A stretch of 64,000 bases of DNA from Lagopus muta (Eukaryota > Chordata > Aves > Galliformes > Phasianidae): the NCBI RefSeq assembly GCF_023343835.1, contig NC_064438.1, positions 15,667,077-15,731,076 on the forward strand. The letters are read 5' to 3'. Positions 41,701-54,660 of this stretch are shown here, piece after piece. How positions within the stretch are numbered: position 1 is the first letter of the stretch; the number at the start of each line of letters is the position of its first letter. The notes beneath the pieces were generated by a model that saw only the letters and a list, made by a program, of their open reading frames with translations, did no database searches and was not told the origin of the DNA. A program made the translations under genes and the position numbers.

Positions 41701-44700
41701 GTGTGAGTGTGTGGAGAGAGCTGATATGCAATGCAATTAACAGCATGGATGGGGAGTCATTGCCTGTTCTAACCTGCAGCCAATTTGAAGTCTCTGCGGC
41801 GGCTGCATCTTCACAGCAATCTTCTGGTGACAGTCCCTGCATCGCTCGCCAGCCTGCCCAATTTGTCCAGGCTTGATCTGCAGAACAACTTCCTCCGTGC
41901 TGTCCCCCCTGAGATACAGGCTGCGCCATTTGTGCACCTCCGAGGCAACCCCCTAGGAGAAACTGAGCAGTCCCTGCAGGCTGGTAATTGCAAGGCTTCT
42001 GCTTATGTGGGTTTTGCCCAGCTGTTCTCTTGCTCAGCCCAGCATGGCATGAATGGGTTTGAATTAAAGAAGAGAAGCAGGGGGCAATCAGATTAGTGTT
42101 TATTTGTGTGGCGTTATTATTAAGTTGTAGTGATTCAGGCAATTTATTTTTATGAGCCTGAGCCTGTTCTGAAGGTCTCAGATGTCCCAGAAACTGGCTT
42201 GCTAGTCCTGCTCTTTGGAAAGATTTTTCAGTGAAAGTGAAAATTGGATTCACATGAAACAGATCAGAAGGGTACATTAAGGGAGAATACTGGTTCTTGG
42301 ACTTGGTGCATGACCTTCAGGCCATGGTGGCTCACGCTAGAAGCACAGGAGAAATTAGAGATGATTCAACTGTGCAGTTATCTCCTGCTTTGCCCTTCTT
42401 CCTGGGCTGCAGGGCAGCAGCCCTTTCTCTGAGACAAAGATGATTGTATAACCAGTGGATATTGAGATGTATAATCGACGGATACTAAGATGTTATAATC
42501 ACAAAAAGAACAAGAGAGAGTTAGGCAAAGTAGACTAAGATAATAAGAGAGAATAAATGGAAGGCTTACCTGTATGCTAGGCTCACCTACAAAAAAACAC
42601 CAGCAGAGGCAGCCTCCAGACAAGATCCTTTCCTACTGGTAGCCAGCTCTTAAATAGGTCTAGGAGCAGCACAGAGTGAATTGCCTTCACCTGTGCTCCT
42701 CTGGCTGACTCATGGATCGTCTCAGGTGATCAATCAGAGGTTCAGGCTGTGACTCAGCAGTTCCCATACAATGATGAATGAGCAGAAATCTGAGCAGAGT
42801 TTCACAGTAGTGCTTACATTCACAACAAATGGCCATAGGTGATCAGTCATGGTCCTGAGAGTTGCGGGTCTGGTAGATTTTCTAACTCCTAAGTTTTACT
42901 GGGGCACAGAATCAGCATTTCCAGTGTGCCCTGGGACCCCTTGACTTCTTCATATCTTCCTGCTGCTTCTGCTTGATCTGAAGCCCACTACTGTGCGGGC
43001 AGGGTTCCTTTAGCAACTTCTGTCAGATTAGGATTAAGTCAAAACTGGAAGGTTAATTCAATCTTTCTTGTCTAACTTCATCTAAATAACCTCTGCCTCC
43101 TCTTCTTACTGAAACCTGGTTGCTGCAGATGAATCCAGTGCCACAGAGCTACCAAGACTGTTCCTTGCATCGGAAGAGGATAGGTATGCTTCTTTACTAA
43201 GAACTTACATTACAGTAGTGTAACATGGCCCCAGACAAGATTATACATGGTAGACATTCTGTATGTGCACAGGCAGCTTACTGCCTCACTAGGCCAGTCA
43301 TATGCAAGGTGGGAGGTTTCTCTGCTGACTTTTTGAAGGGTTGGAGTCATTGCAGTGTCACACATTCATGTATTTCTTCTGGAAGTTTCACAGTGACCTC
43401 TGAAGGTTGCGAAGTGTTCCTGGCCTGTGGCATCCGTTTCTACTTTCCACCAGAGGCTGCCTCTGACCCTCTGCGGATCTACTTCCGAACCTTGGCACCA
43501 GACCCTCAGTGGGTGAAGCTGAGACACCATGATGTCCTGCTGAGCAAAGTCCTGGAGTTGCAGCCTCATGGGGTCAAATTCCAGCAGGTGAGGGCAGACA
43601 CAGGCTGCTGCTGAATAATCTGCCTATGCAGTAGCTCAGCAGAGTCTTTTGGGAGAGTCTTTTGGGACTTTAAAGCCAGCTATCCCCCTCACTGCTATTT
43701 GTAAGTAGCTGTCAAAGAAGCTGCACTGCAAAGATTCAAAGAACGCAACCAACTTCCTTGGTACTGTGCTGTTCTGGCTCCTTTTCCTTCCCAAGTACTT
43801 CTACTTGAGCTGAGCTGTAACCTTCCTTGCTCACAACCCTCCTTCTCCATGATTTTTAGCATTTGCCCTTAATCTGCAAGGAAAATGGTTCATGTTGTTC
43901 CCCAGAAGTCTGATAGTGTCATTTTCATTCTTGCTGGTGAATACTCACATCACCAGCTCTGTCGTGGTTGACAACAACTCACTGGAAAGGCTACTTTGCC
44001 ATTTCTGCCCACAGGCTGCTTTTCCTGCAGTCACAATACACAGCACATCAGATGTCTTGTCACCTCTCCCAAGGCTGCAAGACAGAGCAGATTCCCATCT
44101 CCTGCCCTACTCCCTTCCTATGGGCCATGCTTTTCCTCCCTTTGTTTGCCCAAGATGCCACTGAGCAGAGCTAGGCTTGATTTGAGGCTTTATGTTGGTG
44201 TCTTACGGGACTGCTTTTGTGCCAGGAGGTAGAGATCTGGATGCCATATGCCTCTCCAGAAACTCTTCACGAGCGTGAGGTGGTTGTTCGGACCTTCAGT
44301 GGGCAGAGCTGGAGTGACCTGAGAACACAAGTGGACAATAGTAAGGTAAGCAGGCTGGAGTGACTGGTGACACACATCTTTCCTGTCACTCTGTTTTTGC
44401 TCAGCCATGGGGGAGTCTGCTTGAAATATTTCATGAGCTGTGTTTTGACTGGCTGCTATGAAATAGAGTGGATTTCAGCTGTAGGATTCCTTTCTCGTGG
44501 AGGTGTGTCTGCTGGAGGTGATGACTTGCTGCTCTTTCCATCCTGATGCTCTTATCTGTTTTGGTGTTACTGCCTCTATTTTTCCTGCCATTAGAGTGTT
44601 GTGTGGAATGCCCATATGTTTTCTCTTCTTCCCTGTCCTCTGTTACAGAAGGACGTGGCTCGTTGTAGTGTTCTTCACTTCTCCTGGTTCCTTGTTGTGT

Positions 44701-47700
44701 CTCGACTTGTGCAAAATGAATGCAAAGTGTCAACAGAGGGGACATTGCTCTTTTCCAGTGTGGATCCAAACATCAAAGTGACCTTCCCTCCTGGAGTCAC
44801 TGAAGAGACACGCAGTGTCAAACTGCAGGTATGCATGCCTAAAAAAGGGAGCCCTGGTCAGCCCTTGGTGCAGCTGCTAACCTATGTCAAGCAGCAAAAC
44901 ACAAGGTGAAATGTCTGTTCTAGAGTAAGTAGTGTCTTGACATGGATGCCTCATGGGCTGACCCATCTCCTAGCACTTTCTGCCTTAGTTTTCCTGCCTG
45001 CAAAATGGGCTGTTCTTCAAGCTGCCCCCTGTTGGAAAGTGGGTTTCCTTGTGGTGCTCCTCCCTGCAGATCAGCACGAAGACATCATGAAGAGAAGTAT
45101 CATTTGCTTCTTGTTCCATTACAGAATACACTGAGCCTGGCAGAACAGCTCAGCAAGAGAGATTTGCAGAGATTATTTATGCAGATCTAACTCTAGAGCA
45201 AACCCACTAAAATTGGTGGTTGTTCTGTAAAGTTGGTGGATGCTGCTAAATGCTATTGTAATACATTGCCCTGTCCCAACTTGCCCAGGTGACACCAATG
45301 TTAAAGCGAAATTCAGATGAAGTTCACTATGCTTCCATTTCCCACTGTGTCCTGAGCCAAGAGCTGTATTTGCTTGCTGAGTGTTTGGGAGAACTGTGTG
45401 GGAAATGAGGGAATTTGGGTGTCTGATTGCTCCTCTCTCTGTGTTGCATCCTATGCACAGGTTCTGCCAGTCTCTGCAGAAGAGATAGCGGAACTCACAG
45501 CTGATGCAGGATGCAAAGCCAGTCCTCTGCTCTGCCTCTCCCAGGATTCCCTGGTAGATTTCCTCAGACCTGTGAGAATTCAGCTCCCGCTCCCACTTGG
45601 GGTTACAGGTCAGTTTATTCTCAAAATTGGAGAACAGGAACACTGTGTGGAAAACAGCAAGCAGCAAGCTGGGCATTTTGTTTGACTCAATGTTAATAAC
45701 CAATTAGCTTTGTCTGCAGAAGCAGCAAGGTACATTTGTGTGCTTGGTGCTGGTGCAGTGCTGAGAGCTGAAGGCAGCTGAAGCCCAGCAGGCCAGCGCT
45801 GGGCTTCACAGGACCAGCAAGGCAAGCTAGGAGAACTGCTGTGGCAAATAGATTTCCCTGCTGAGCCACATGTATGTTTGGACTGCTGGGTTTGGTATGA
45901 TGGTTTGGAGAGACATTTCTACAAAACAGGGAAATGCATTGTAAAAGAGCTTTGATTCCTGACTGGGAATAGCTTGAAGTTGATAATGAAGATGCTGCCT
46001 CCAGGGATCTACTTTCTATTCAACTTCCTGCTGATGGATCAGGTTCTGAGCTACTGCAATCTTTCAGTTATTATACAGTTATATGTAGAGCCACTCTGAG
46101 TACTACTATGAAGAGCCTCAAATCAACAGTAGATTTACCAGGGATTCCTCTGGTGATGTGCTGAATACTCTGCATCTTCTAATTCCAGTTTTCCCTGGCA
46201 TGTCTTGGCTTTCTCGTGAGGAAATAAAAGATTTTTAGGTGTTGGCTTGGCCTTTGTTGTAAGACCACCTGGTATTTATGTGTCAGAAGTGCATCGGGAT
46301 TGAAAAACCTCCAGTCCACAAGCTTAGAAAGAGATAAAATCTTAATAGCCCTAAGTATTGATGGTGAGAATTGTCTAGTGAGTCTATATTGCTGGAGAAT
46401 ATTCTAGCATTCAGATTGCCTTTTCTTTTATTCTGCTCTTCTTTAGTTTAAGTTTTAGTTTAAGACTTAACTGGACACTTTTAAAAAGTAAATCATCCAA
46501 AACTGTGGCTGGGTTTGAAAAGCTCTGAGTAAAGGTAGCAAGGCATATACATATACATATATACATATACATATACATATATTCACCTCATGTTAAAGAA
46601 CTCTGCTGTATGCAACATCTCTTGATCATTGTTGTCTTTAGGGTTAAACTTGGATTGGTCAAGGCTGCATCTTCTTTGTGGGGATGTGGAGGGCCAAACT
46701 TGGGATGACATCACCAATGAAGTGATGCTGGAACTCACTCATCTCTGTGCAGTATTTGAAGTCACCCACTTCTCCTGGTAAGTGCAGGTTTAATCCTGAG
46801 GAAATTATGGGATGTTTCTCTGTCTTGCTTTTCCCAAACCCTAACCAAGAGTTATGCCATTAGTTCTACCTATTTCTCTTTCCCTTTGCAAGTCAGATCC
46901 AGCTCAGCACTTTGTCTCTATCCACCGTTTTTTACCTGCTGACCATAACCCCGATCTCTTTGCCTGTTGTGTATTTTCACTGGAGAAAAGCTATTGCTCC
47001 TTGGAATGCTCTCAATCCTTTTTTTCTGGCAATGCAGAGAAGTCCAGATTTGCAAGCATAGTGTCTTTAGAGCAAATGCACTCAATGTAGTGGTTCCCAC
47101 TCTGAATTTACAGTCCTTCAGCTGCAGGTTTTCAGACCACACTCCTCTCAGCTCCCAAGTTCTCCATTTCTTTCTCACCACCGTCAACCTTCTTGTCTTT
47201 AAATCTTTCTTCACTTCAAACTTCACTTTATCCTTCACCCTCAGTCTGAGTACTTATATGCTATGAGCCAGAATCAGAGGATAAGAAAACTGCTGAAGCA
47301 TGCTTCTCCTGTGAAGAAATGATCACTGAAGACCCAAACTGTTGGCAGTCTCATGAATATGACGCCAACTTCTCTTCCTAGGCAGGATCCATCCTTTTTC
47401 TCAATTCTTTATCTGACAGGTACTGGCTGTGGTACACCACCAAGACCTACATTGGAGGCATTGCCAAGAAAGTTTATGAGCGATTACGTATGTACCAGGT
47501 GAACTTCATTGCTCTGCAGAGGAGGAAGGATCCCGAGCAAGTCCTGCTACAGTGTCTCCCCAAGCACAAGGTCTGGTATGGGTTGCATTTCTCCTCAGCT
47601 CCCTGGGCCTCCTTTTGCAGGATGCCAGGGCAGTAATGTGCCAAATGGTCCTGGTCACTGCCCCAAGGTCATGGCTGAGGTGTGCTGTTACCACTCTGTG

Positions 47701-50700
47701 TTAGTAGTGTGATACTAGTTCACTGGGAATCAGGAGAAAAAAGACTCATTCTATGCACTGGTGGATGCCATGCAGTGATTTCCTCCTCTGCAAAGCTTGA
47801 AAACTGGACTGCTAAACTCAGCTGAGCCACAGTAACTGGCCTTGTGAATGGTGTTAGCCATCAGAAAACATGCGGCAAAGTGTGTTGGCATAAGCTTCAC
47901 TTACAATATTAAAGTTGACACGTTACTTGTCTGACACAGGTGAGTAGCATGGGCAGCAGAAGCACTGCTTTCATTTCTACAGAACTGCTTAGAAAGTTTT
48001 TCCCAGCGTTCCTTGCTGTTTACAACTCAAGCAGTGGAACCTCCTTAATATGCTTCTGTGCAATATCTGATTAGTTCATGCTGTGCAGGAGGGCTGTTTG
48101 AGCTGATCTGTCTGGTTTTGTACTGAAGAAGAGGGCAACGCTTACTTTTCTGCTGCCTCTGTCTTAAGGTTATCATCCCTCAGCAGGATTGCTTCAGATA
48201 TTAGCAAAGGAAATGTATATCTGTGTTTGGAGAACTTATACCTTGACAGACAGTGCAGGTCAGTGAGGCAAGGGTTATTTAATCAGATTACTAGCTCTGG
48301 CCTGGCCTGCATATTCCAAGCCTCTGTATAATACTCTGATTTGGTTGCTTCCTTTTAATTTATTTATTCCCCTGTATTGAGAAGACCTGTGGGCATAAAC
48401 AACTGTAAGCAACTGTTCCTGTATTGAGAAACATAACTGTAAGGGCATAAACAACTGTAAGGGTTCCTGATATCTTGGATATTGGGCTAGAATTCTGCTT
48501 CACAGAGAAGGCAGCAATGGCACTCTCAGTGAGATCAGGATGCTGGGGGTCTGCTTTCTTGCCAGGGATGGTCATGGGGTAAAAGAGAAGGTTTACTGAT
48601 ACAGATAGAAAGAAAAATAGACACACTTGCACTGCCCTGAGACCCCAGGTCTTGCAGTGTTATCCCAGGCTGCATTACCTAAATGAGTTATCTGGTGTCC
48701 TCAGCTGTGTGCTCTTTTAGCATGTAGCTTTCTGCAGAGAAAATGTTTTTGGTGACATACTATGAGAGGTAGCAAGTAAATCCCGGTCTTTGAAGGCTAA
48801 TGACCTGTTAAAAAAGACAGGGGTGTTGCTGATAATTTCTTTTTTTTTTCTGTAGTAAATGTGTCTGATATATAGGATTTGGGGCTTTGTTCATTTATTC
48901 ATTTACATCCTTTCTGTGGAAAATTATTTTTCTAAATTGAAGGTGAGCAAAGGGAACATTATAGGCATAGGGATGTATGGGAACAGATATTTGCTTCAGA
49001 CCAAAGGTGGGATCCTGTTTTGTCATCTTTGCCAGGTTGACCCAGTGCTGAAGAAGCTGCAGGACCGCTACCGAGGACCTGAGCCATCTGACATGGTGGA
49101 AATGTTTGAAGGAGAGCAGTTCTTTGCAGCTTTTGAGAGAGGCATCAGCATCGATATGGGTATGGTAGTGCTTTCTGCTCCTGCCTCTCTGATATTCCTA
49201 GCTCCAGGCCTGTTTCTTCTGGGAGCTCTGTGCTTGGTGTACTTGCTCACCCACAGCCCCTGGACGCTTAGTCCATCACATTTTCTGGTCCATCAACTTT
49301 TGTGTCTACTTTTCCCTATAAAAACACTTTTTACAGGCTTATGTTTCCTGTCACACTGCTGTAGCCTTCAAAGGGCAATATCCCTTTGATTTTATGACTG
49401 ATCTGTTTTCTGCAGCTAGTAATGCCCTTTTCCTGGCATCTCAGACAGTGTGTTGGGATGCCTATGGTGATCTAACTCATATTGTTTGTTTCTATGTGAA
49501 CATACAGAAAGAAGTCTTCCTTTTTCTTTTCTTTTTCTTTTTCTTTTTCTTTTAACTCTGAGAAGGTATTTCTGAAATGATCCAGGGCAGAGAATTCCTC
49601 TTACGAAATGTAATGTGTATCTGTCTCTTGCTTCCTCTACATTTCCATTAGGAGAGAAGGAAAAGAAGGAGCAAGGCCAAAACTCACAATGACTTTTTTT
49701 ACACCCACTGAGACTAGATGTCTTACAGCTGCAAGCTGAGACATTTTGGAGGAGGGACTTGACCCCATCTGCATGCCTTGCCTAGCCTTGCCTTTCATTC
49801 TTGAACTTGGTCTCCACCTTGTGGCCATTCTCCTTTTTCACCCACGAGACTTGCCTTCTGCACAGCCAATTTTCTGTTTGTACCCAAAAATGATATGGAG
49901 ATTAGCACTCTTTCAGATCTCAGTAGGAGTGGATGGTAGCAGAAGAGCTGCTGTGGATGATGGGCTGTTGGCTAGGCTTGAAAATACGCACAATTTTCAG
50001 CACGAATTCAGTGTTGCCTGCTTCTCCCTTACAGATCGCCCTGACTGTGTGGATGGACGTCTCTCATTTATTTTTTACTCCCACTTGAAGAACATGAAGG
50101 AAATCTACGTGACTTCCCCCGTAGACAGGAAAGGCCAAGCTGTAAAAGGCCAGGTGAGCAACAATTGACACTGACATTTTGTTTCCTTCATCATCATCAT
50201 CATCATCACTTTTATTGTGCTCTGCACCTCATTGACTATACCTGGAAGGATCACTCATCAGGATAGCTCACTGACTTTACATTCCTGCCTTTAACTAATG
50301 GGGTGTTGGCAGAGTCCAACCTTTACAGCAGAAACTTCAGTGCCGCTCCCAGTCACACTTAATTGGGATGCCTTGTTTATGGACTGAAGATAGATGAATT
50401 TCTCGCCTATGAATTCATTCTTTCTCAGGCAGAAACATTATGGTGCAAACAGATCTGCCTGCTGCGCTTGAATCTGAGTCTCACTGCATGCTTTCTGTTT
50501 GCAAAGGTCTCTTTCTACCGAGGGGCAATTCCTGAGAGCATTCCTGAAGATGCCAGCAGGAGGAGGAGAGGACCAGACTCCCTCTGGCTCGCTACTTTAC
50601 CAATCAAACTGCCTGTGAGTTACTTTGTCTCCTAATGTATATGGGGAAAGAGCAGGGCCTTCCTGCTCAGCCAATGTTGTCTTCCACTATGACAATAGAT

Positions 50701-52793
50701 GCAAGGATTGCATCCATTGCAATAAATCATTGCCCATCTAAATGAAGGAAAGTGTCTTCTCTTCTTTTTCAGATATTTCTGCGTGCAAAGGAAGTTTTCT
50801 GTAAATGAAATGAAGGGTGGAGTTGTGGTGATAGATCACTGAAACACAGCCAGACACAGTTCCCTGAATCTTCTTATGTCAGAGTTCTATCAGATGTGCA
50901 CAGGAATCTCCCACATGCTTTTTCTTTGTCATGGTGGAGATATCCCACCCTCCATGACAACTCCTCAAAGGAGAAGTATGAATAACTGGGAGCAGTCTTC
51001 AACTTGTGCTCATCTCGCCAGTCAGGGCATTGGAAGGATGCATGATCAGGGAGGGTGGATCCTTTGAATGTATGAAGAATGTGGAGGAGGAGGAAGTGTC
51101 TGTTTTGTTTATACAGTTCTTAGTCATTCAGCTTATGCTGGCAAGGATGAGAATGGCCTAGGATGAGGTAGTTACAGAGACTGGTCCTAAGTGTTCTGGT
51201 GTGACCAACTGGCTTTTAAAGGGCAAGCTGTGTTTTACAGTAGGAAAGGCACTTTATTTTATAAAACTTGACCATTTTCCAAGAAGCTTAAAGCAATAAA
51301 TATGTGCGTAGTCTGAATGCTTCACTTCAGATTGTGTGCATGATCCAGTTCTGACAAATGCAATGTCAACTGGGGGAGTCTAGTCAGAGAACATAGATGA
51401 TTCTTTAAAAAATGCTCTCTAAAGCAAGAAGGAAAGTTTCCAGTATGAGCTCTGACTATGAGCACTGTGATTTTATATTTTTCCATGGCACTGAGGACTG
51501 CCGATCACTGCCAGTCTGAGTGCTCATTGCTTCTTACAGCTGTCCCTTCAGTCTCAAGTTAAAATCTTCCATCCTCTCAATACAAGACAGAACATTTCAG
51601 TATGGAGGCTGAATGACCGCTGTCCTATATGAGAAGAATTTTCTCATCAAGTTCTCTTTCTCGCTTCTCTTATGACACAGAGATTGAAACCCCGTTGGGG
51701 TGAGACCTCCAGTTCATTGAATGGCTTCTCCTTCCCTCCCTTGAACCTGGGCAATGCTGAGACTGGCTACCTGACACAGGCAAACCTGCTGAGCATCGCC
51801 AGGCGTGTGGGAGCTGACTGGCAGACCATTGGCCTGAACCTGGGCTTGACCTATCAACAGATTGAGCGCATAGGATACAATAACAGGTAAGATGGGACAC
51901 AAGAATCAACAGCACATGTAGCTGCAGTACAGTAGGATAAATTACTGCTTGATTAATGGAAAGTTTTTCACTGGTGTTGTTTCACTGGATGAAAGATGGG
52001 TTAGCCAACAGTTCTTCTCAAAGCACTACATTTTTCATGGAAAACTGATTATTTTATCTTGTTGTTATGAAAAAAATCTTGATGTTTTAAAACAGTATTT
52101 AGAAATAACCAGCCTGATGAGCTTTGTAGTTCAGATGCATCACATTCCTGCTTCATTCTCTCATCTGGCTTCCTGGCTGGACTCCATCTTTGACAGTAAG
52201 CCATAAACCATGGCATTAGTTGTAAATATCTATATTCAAAAGATCCTGACCAAAAAGTCAAGAAAGTAGGAGTGTGGCTCTTTATGACTGACCTACTGTT
52301 CCTATGGGGGAATTACATTCGAAATCAGAATGCTTTAATTTGAAATTTCTGTTAGAGAAAGATTCCGGAGGGATTTTAGTGCAGGAGCTGCAACTCCTGT
52401 GTGATGGCTGGGGAAAAGACAGTCCACTGAGAGCTCTGTGTCTGGATTACTTTATTGGGAGCTTCAGCTCTTGGCTTGGACTAAGGTAAAGCCTCCTTGG
52501 ATTGCCAATCAGGAGAGAATGTCTTGGTTACTTCCCTGCTTTTCCTTTTCTTCAGAGAGGACCTTGATAAGCAAATCCTGGACATGCTTTTCTCATGGGC
52601 CCAGCAAAACTCAGAGGATCCCAACTGTGTGAGCAAGCTGATCACAGCCATGAAAGAGAGTGGCCGCCAGGACATCGCTGATGAGGTCGAAACCATCATT
52701 GAGCTGGGACGGCAGAAATACAGGGAGTCCATCCGCCGCGTGGGCTTGGAGCAGGAGAGCAGCACTGAAGACTCTGCGATAGCCATGACATAG
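38750..52793 (+). CDS. PIDD1: p53-induced death domain protein 1, 15 coding exons
   Basis: Scaffold of the PIDDosome, which recruits CRADD/RAIDD and activates caspase-2, for example after centrosome amplification (family knowledge). Coding exons: 38750-39023, 40673-41086, 41780-41983, 43129-43183, 43386-43587, 44226-44345, 44649-44828, 45461-45608, 46642-46777, 47420-47570, 49036-49159, 50035-50153, 50507-50614, 51681-51886, 52556-52793. All splice at AG/GT and join in frame to 2679 nt, giving 892 residues plus TAG (human 910). Domains in order: about seven LRRs (roughly 105-290), ZU5-1 (about 310-450), ZU5-2 (about 450-595), UPA (about 600-740) and death domain (about 776-865). Both self-cleavage motifs are intact, HFS-W at Ser435 and Ser577, matching human Ser446 and Ser588. 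The upstream acceptor is CCCCACAG (ending 38693). The start may be M1 or M4 (38759), which has the better Kozak context. Confidence 0.98.
39024..40672 (+). other. PIDD1 intron after the first coding exon
   Basis: The donor is AAAG|GTGAGT and the acceptor GCACCTAG|GTGGCC. I recognised no repeat or nested gene apart from T-rich runs near 40141-40170. Confidence 0.8.
42430..42790 (-). mobile_element. Possible LTR-like remnant in PIDD1 intron (family unknown)
   Basis: Read on the minus strand, this stretch has AP-1-like sites (TGAGTCA), a TATTTAAG TATA-like box and then a downstream tract in the order expected of an LTR promoter. No coding parts or matching second LTR were seen. Its edges, family and age are uncertain, and it may simply be unique intron sequence. 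Confidence 0.2.
43642..43667 (+). repeat. 13-bp perfect tandem duplication
   Basis: GAGTCTTTTGGGA occurs twice in direct succession just after the PIDD1 exon ending at 43587. Confidence 0.9.
46544..46582 (+). repeat. (CATATA)n microsatellite
   Basis: Repeated CATATA/ACATAT units, about six, sit shortly before the PIDD1 exon encoding the second HFS site. Confidence 0.9.
47571..49035 (+). other. PIDD1 intron (about 1.5 kb)
   Basis: The donor is CACAAG|GTCTGG and the acceptor TTGCCAG|GTTGAC. It contains an imperfect 48-bp tandem repeat (48371-48465) and otherwise no recognised feature. Confidence 0.8.
48371..48465 (+). repeat. Imperfect tandem repeat, two units of 47-48 bp
   Basis: Each unit starts CCTGTATTGAGAA and contains GGGCATAAACAACTGTAAG. 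The units are 48371-48417 and 48418-48465, and internal copies of AACTGTAAG add substructure. Confidence 0.9.
49519..49554 (+). repeat. (TTTTTC)n pyrimidine microsatellite
   Basis: A pure T/C run of CTTTTT units lies in the PIDD1 intron between the exons at 49036-49159 and 50035-50153. Confidence 0.9.
50188..50208 (+). repeat. (TCA)7 microsatellite
   Basis: Seven trinucleotide units begin 35 bases after the PIDD1 donor at 50153/50154. Confidence 0.9.
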
Positions 52794-53593
52794 CTCCCAA
52801 CAGAAGGGAATGGGCTTTATCAGAGGGGAATCTCAAGTTCAAAACAAAACCTAAGGAGTTTTGCTCCAACTCCTGCCAGGCTTGTTAGATGAGACTTGTA
52901 AGCTGTGTCTTTGACAGACTTCCAGTTTTATTTTACAAATACGTGCAACTCCATAATCCTGAAGAGGCCTTAGCTTGCCTGAAAGTAAATTTTCCCTTGC
53001 ACTTTCCAAGAGAGGTTCCTCACATCCTCTTTGTGAGATGTGCCTGTGTACTTGTAAAAAAGTTTGCAGAGCTTTGTGAAAAGCATAATGTAAGTTTGCA
53101 TTTTAGAAACTGGTCTGGCCAGCTGTAACATTAGCACTGTTGTGGAATTAGCATCAACTGTGCTGAGCAAACTTCCCAGTTTTGTGATCTGAATACCTTG
53201 TAAATGGCATTAAGCATTTATTGCTTTTTAACTGTGCAGTGACTGACTACTGATGTGCTCTTCTCTTCCTGTTACACATCTCATAATGTGCCTCAACTAA
53301 TGGCCCACTAATGGCAGTGGGAAGTTGCACACAAGCTGTTTGGATGTCTACTGTAATCTAGGTATGTTCAGCTCATTCAGAATAGGTTTGGATTCAGCAT
53401 ATCCCATCCTCTAAGCAATATTTAAAGGGATATTCTCAGTCTGAAAGCTTGTATAAAAATGTCAGCTTGTAACATCCAAAATCAACCCACAGCTTCAGGT
53501 CTGGTGCTTTCTTCCCCTTTTTCCCCAGTGAATAATCATCAGTGACCAGATGCTGTATTTCAGACATGCAAACAATGCTACTGAAAGAGGGGC

Positions 53594-53599
53594 AATAAA
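53594..53599 (+). terminator. PIDD1: PIDD1 polyadenylation signal, proximal candidate
   Basis: AATAAA lies 801 bases after the PIDD1 stop. A second AATAAA at 53914-53919 would give a 3' UTR of about 1.15 kb. No further exon is seen between the stop and these sites. Confidence 0.55.
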
Positions 53600-53913
53600 A
53601 TGATTCTTTTTTCTTAAGGCATTCTATCATCTCAGGCCATGGAGTGCATGGAATGAATGCTACAGCACTGGACAAGGACTTTTAGACTTGAGCTGTAGCC
53701 TTAGGCCTAGGGACTTACTCAGAGCTGATCTCTTAGGCCATGCTACCCCTCAGGTTTTGTGCTGAGTTTATGTCAGCAGTTGTCTTTTGAGTGTGTGTAA
53801 TCTCTGGTAGTGTGTCATAAGTTCTTGCCTGGAATTTTGATGTATACCAACAAGGTATTTGTTTTTAACTCCAGTTCTGGAGAGATGCATTCGGGCATAT
53901 TGCTCTCACTGGA

Positions 53914-53919
53914 AATAAA
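53914..53919 (+). terminator. PIDD1: PIDD1 polyadenylation signal, distal candidate
   Basis: AATAAA occurs in GGAAATAAAATAAGCAC. It is an alternative to the proximal site at 53594-53599. Confidence 0.45.
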
Positions 53920-54427
53920 ATAAGCACTTAATTATTTCATGTCTATACACGGTCTGCTATTCCATTTGAGGTATGTCAGACAGAGCTGGGTCCCTTTATG
54001 CTTGCTGTCAGAAATACACTGGTGAGCTGGGTGGTGCTGCATGGAAATGAGGAGGAGAGCTCTTGTTTGAGTACCCCTGGCTGCAGGAGGGACTGGAGCT
54101 GACTTAATGGTGTCATCATATGTCAGCTTTGTTGTGCTAAAGAGGAGCTATCCAGGAAACACGTTCAGGATGTAAGCTTGAAGGACTGAAAGTATGACTG
54201 GGGCTCATCGGGAGCAGAACTGGGCAGCACCAGCTGCTGGAGGGGCTGATGTAGGAGATAGCACAAAAGATAGACATGCCAAAGCCTAGGCGGTGTCATC
54301 AGAACTTGTGCAGATAGCATGAGAGGGATGTTAAGTAACTACCTCAGAGATGTATCATTATCTCCAGTCTGCTGCTGCATAGCAGCTGCTGGGCTGGGTG
54401 GCCTTGGTGGTAGTAGGTTTTCTTCTT

Positions 54428-54660
54428 GCAGCGACAGGGGAGAATTAGGCTGGACATTAGGAAATACTACTTGTCTGAAAGAGTGGTCAGGCATGGAATG
54501 GGCGGCCCAGGGAGGTGCTGCAGTCACCAACCCTGGAGGTGTTCAAGGAACGGTTGGATTTTGTGTTGAGGGACATGGTTTAGTGAGAACTATTGGTGAC
54601 AGGTTGGACTGGATGATCTTGAAGGTCTTTCCCAACCTTGGTGTTTCTGTGATTCTGTGA
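54428..54660 (+). mobile_element. CR1 LINE 3' fragment
   Basis: CR1 blocks in order: TTAGGCTGGACATTAGGAAA, GGCGGCCCAGGGAGGTG, CCTGGAGGTGTTCAAGG, GGACATGGTTTAGTG, TTGGACTGGATGATCTTGAA, ending TTTCTGTGATTCTGTG. About 230 bp, 5'-truncated. Confidence 0.95.
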
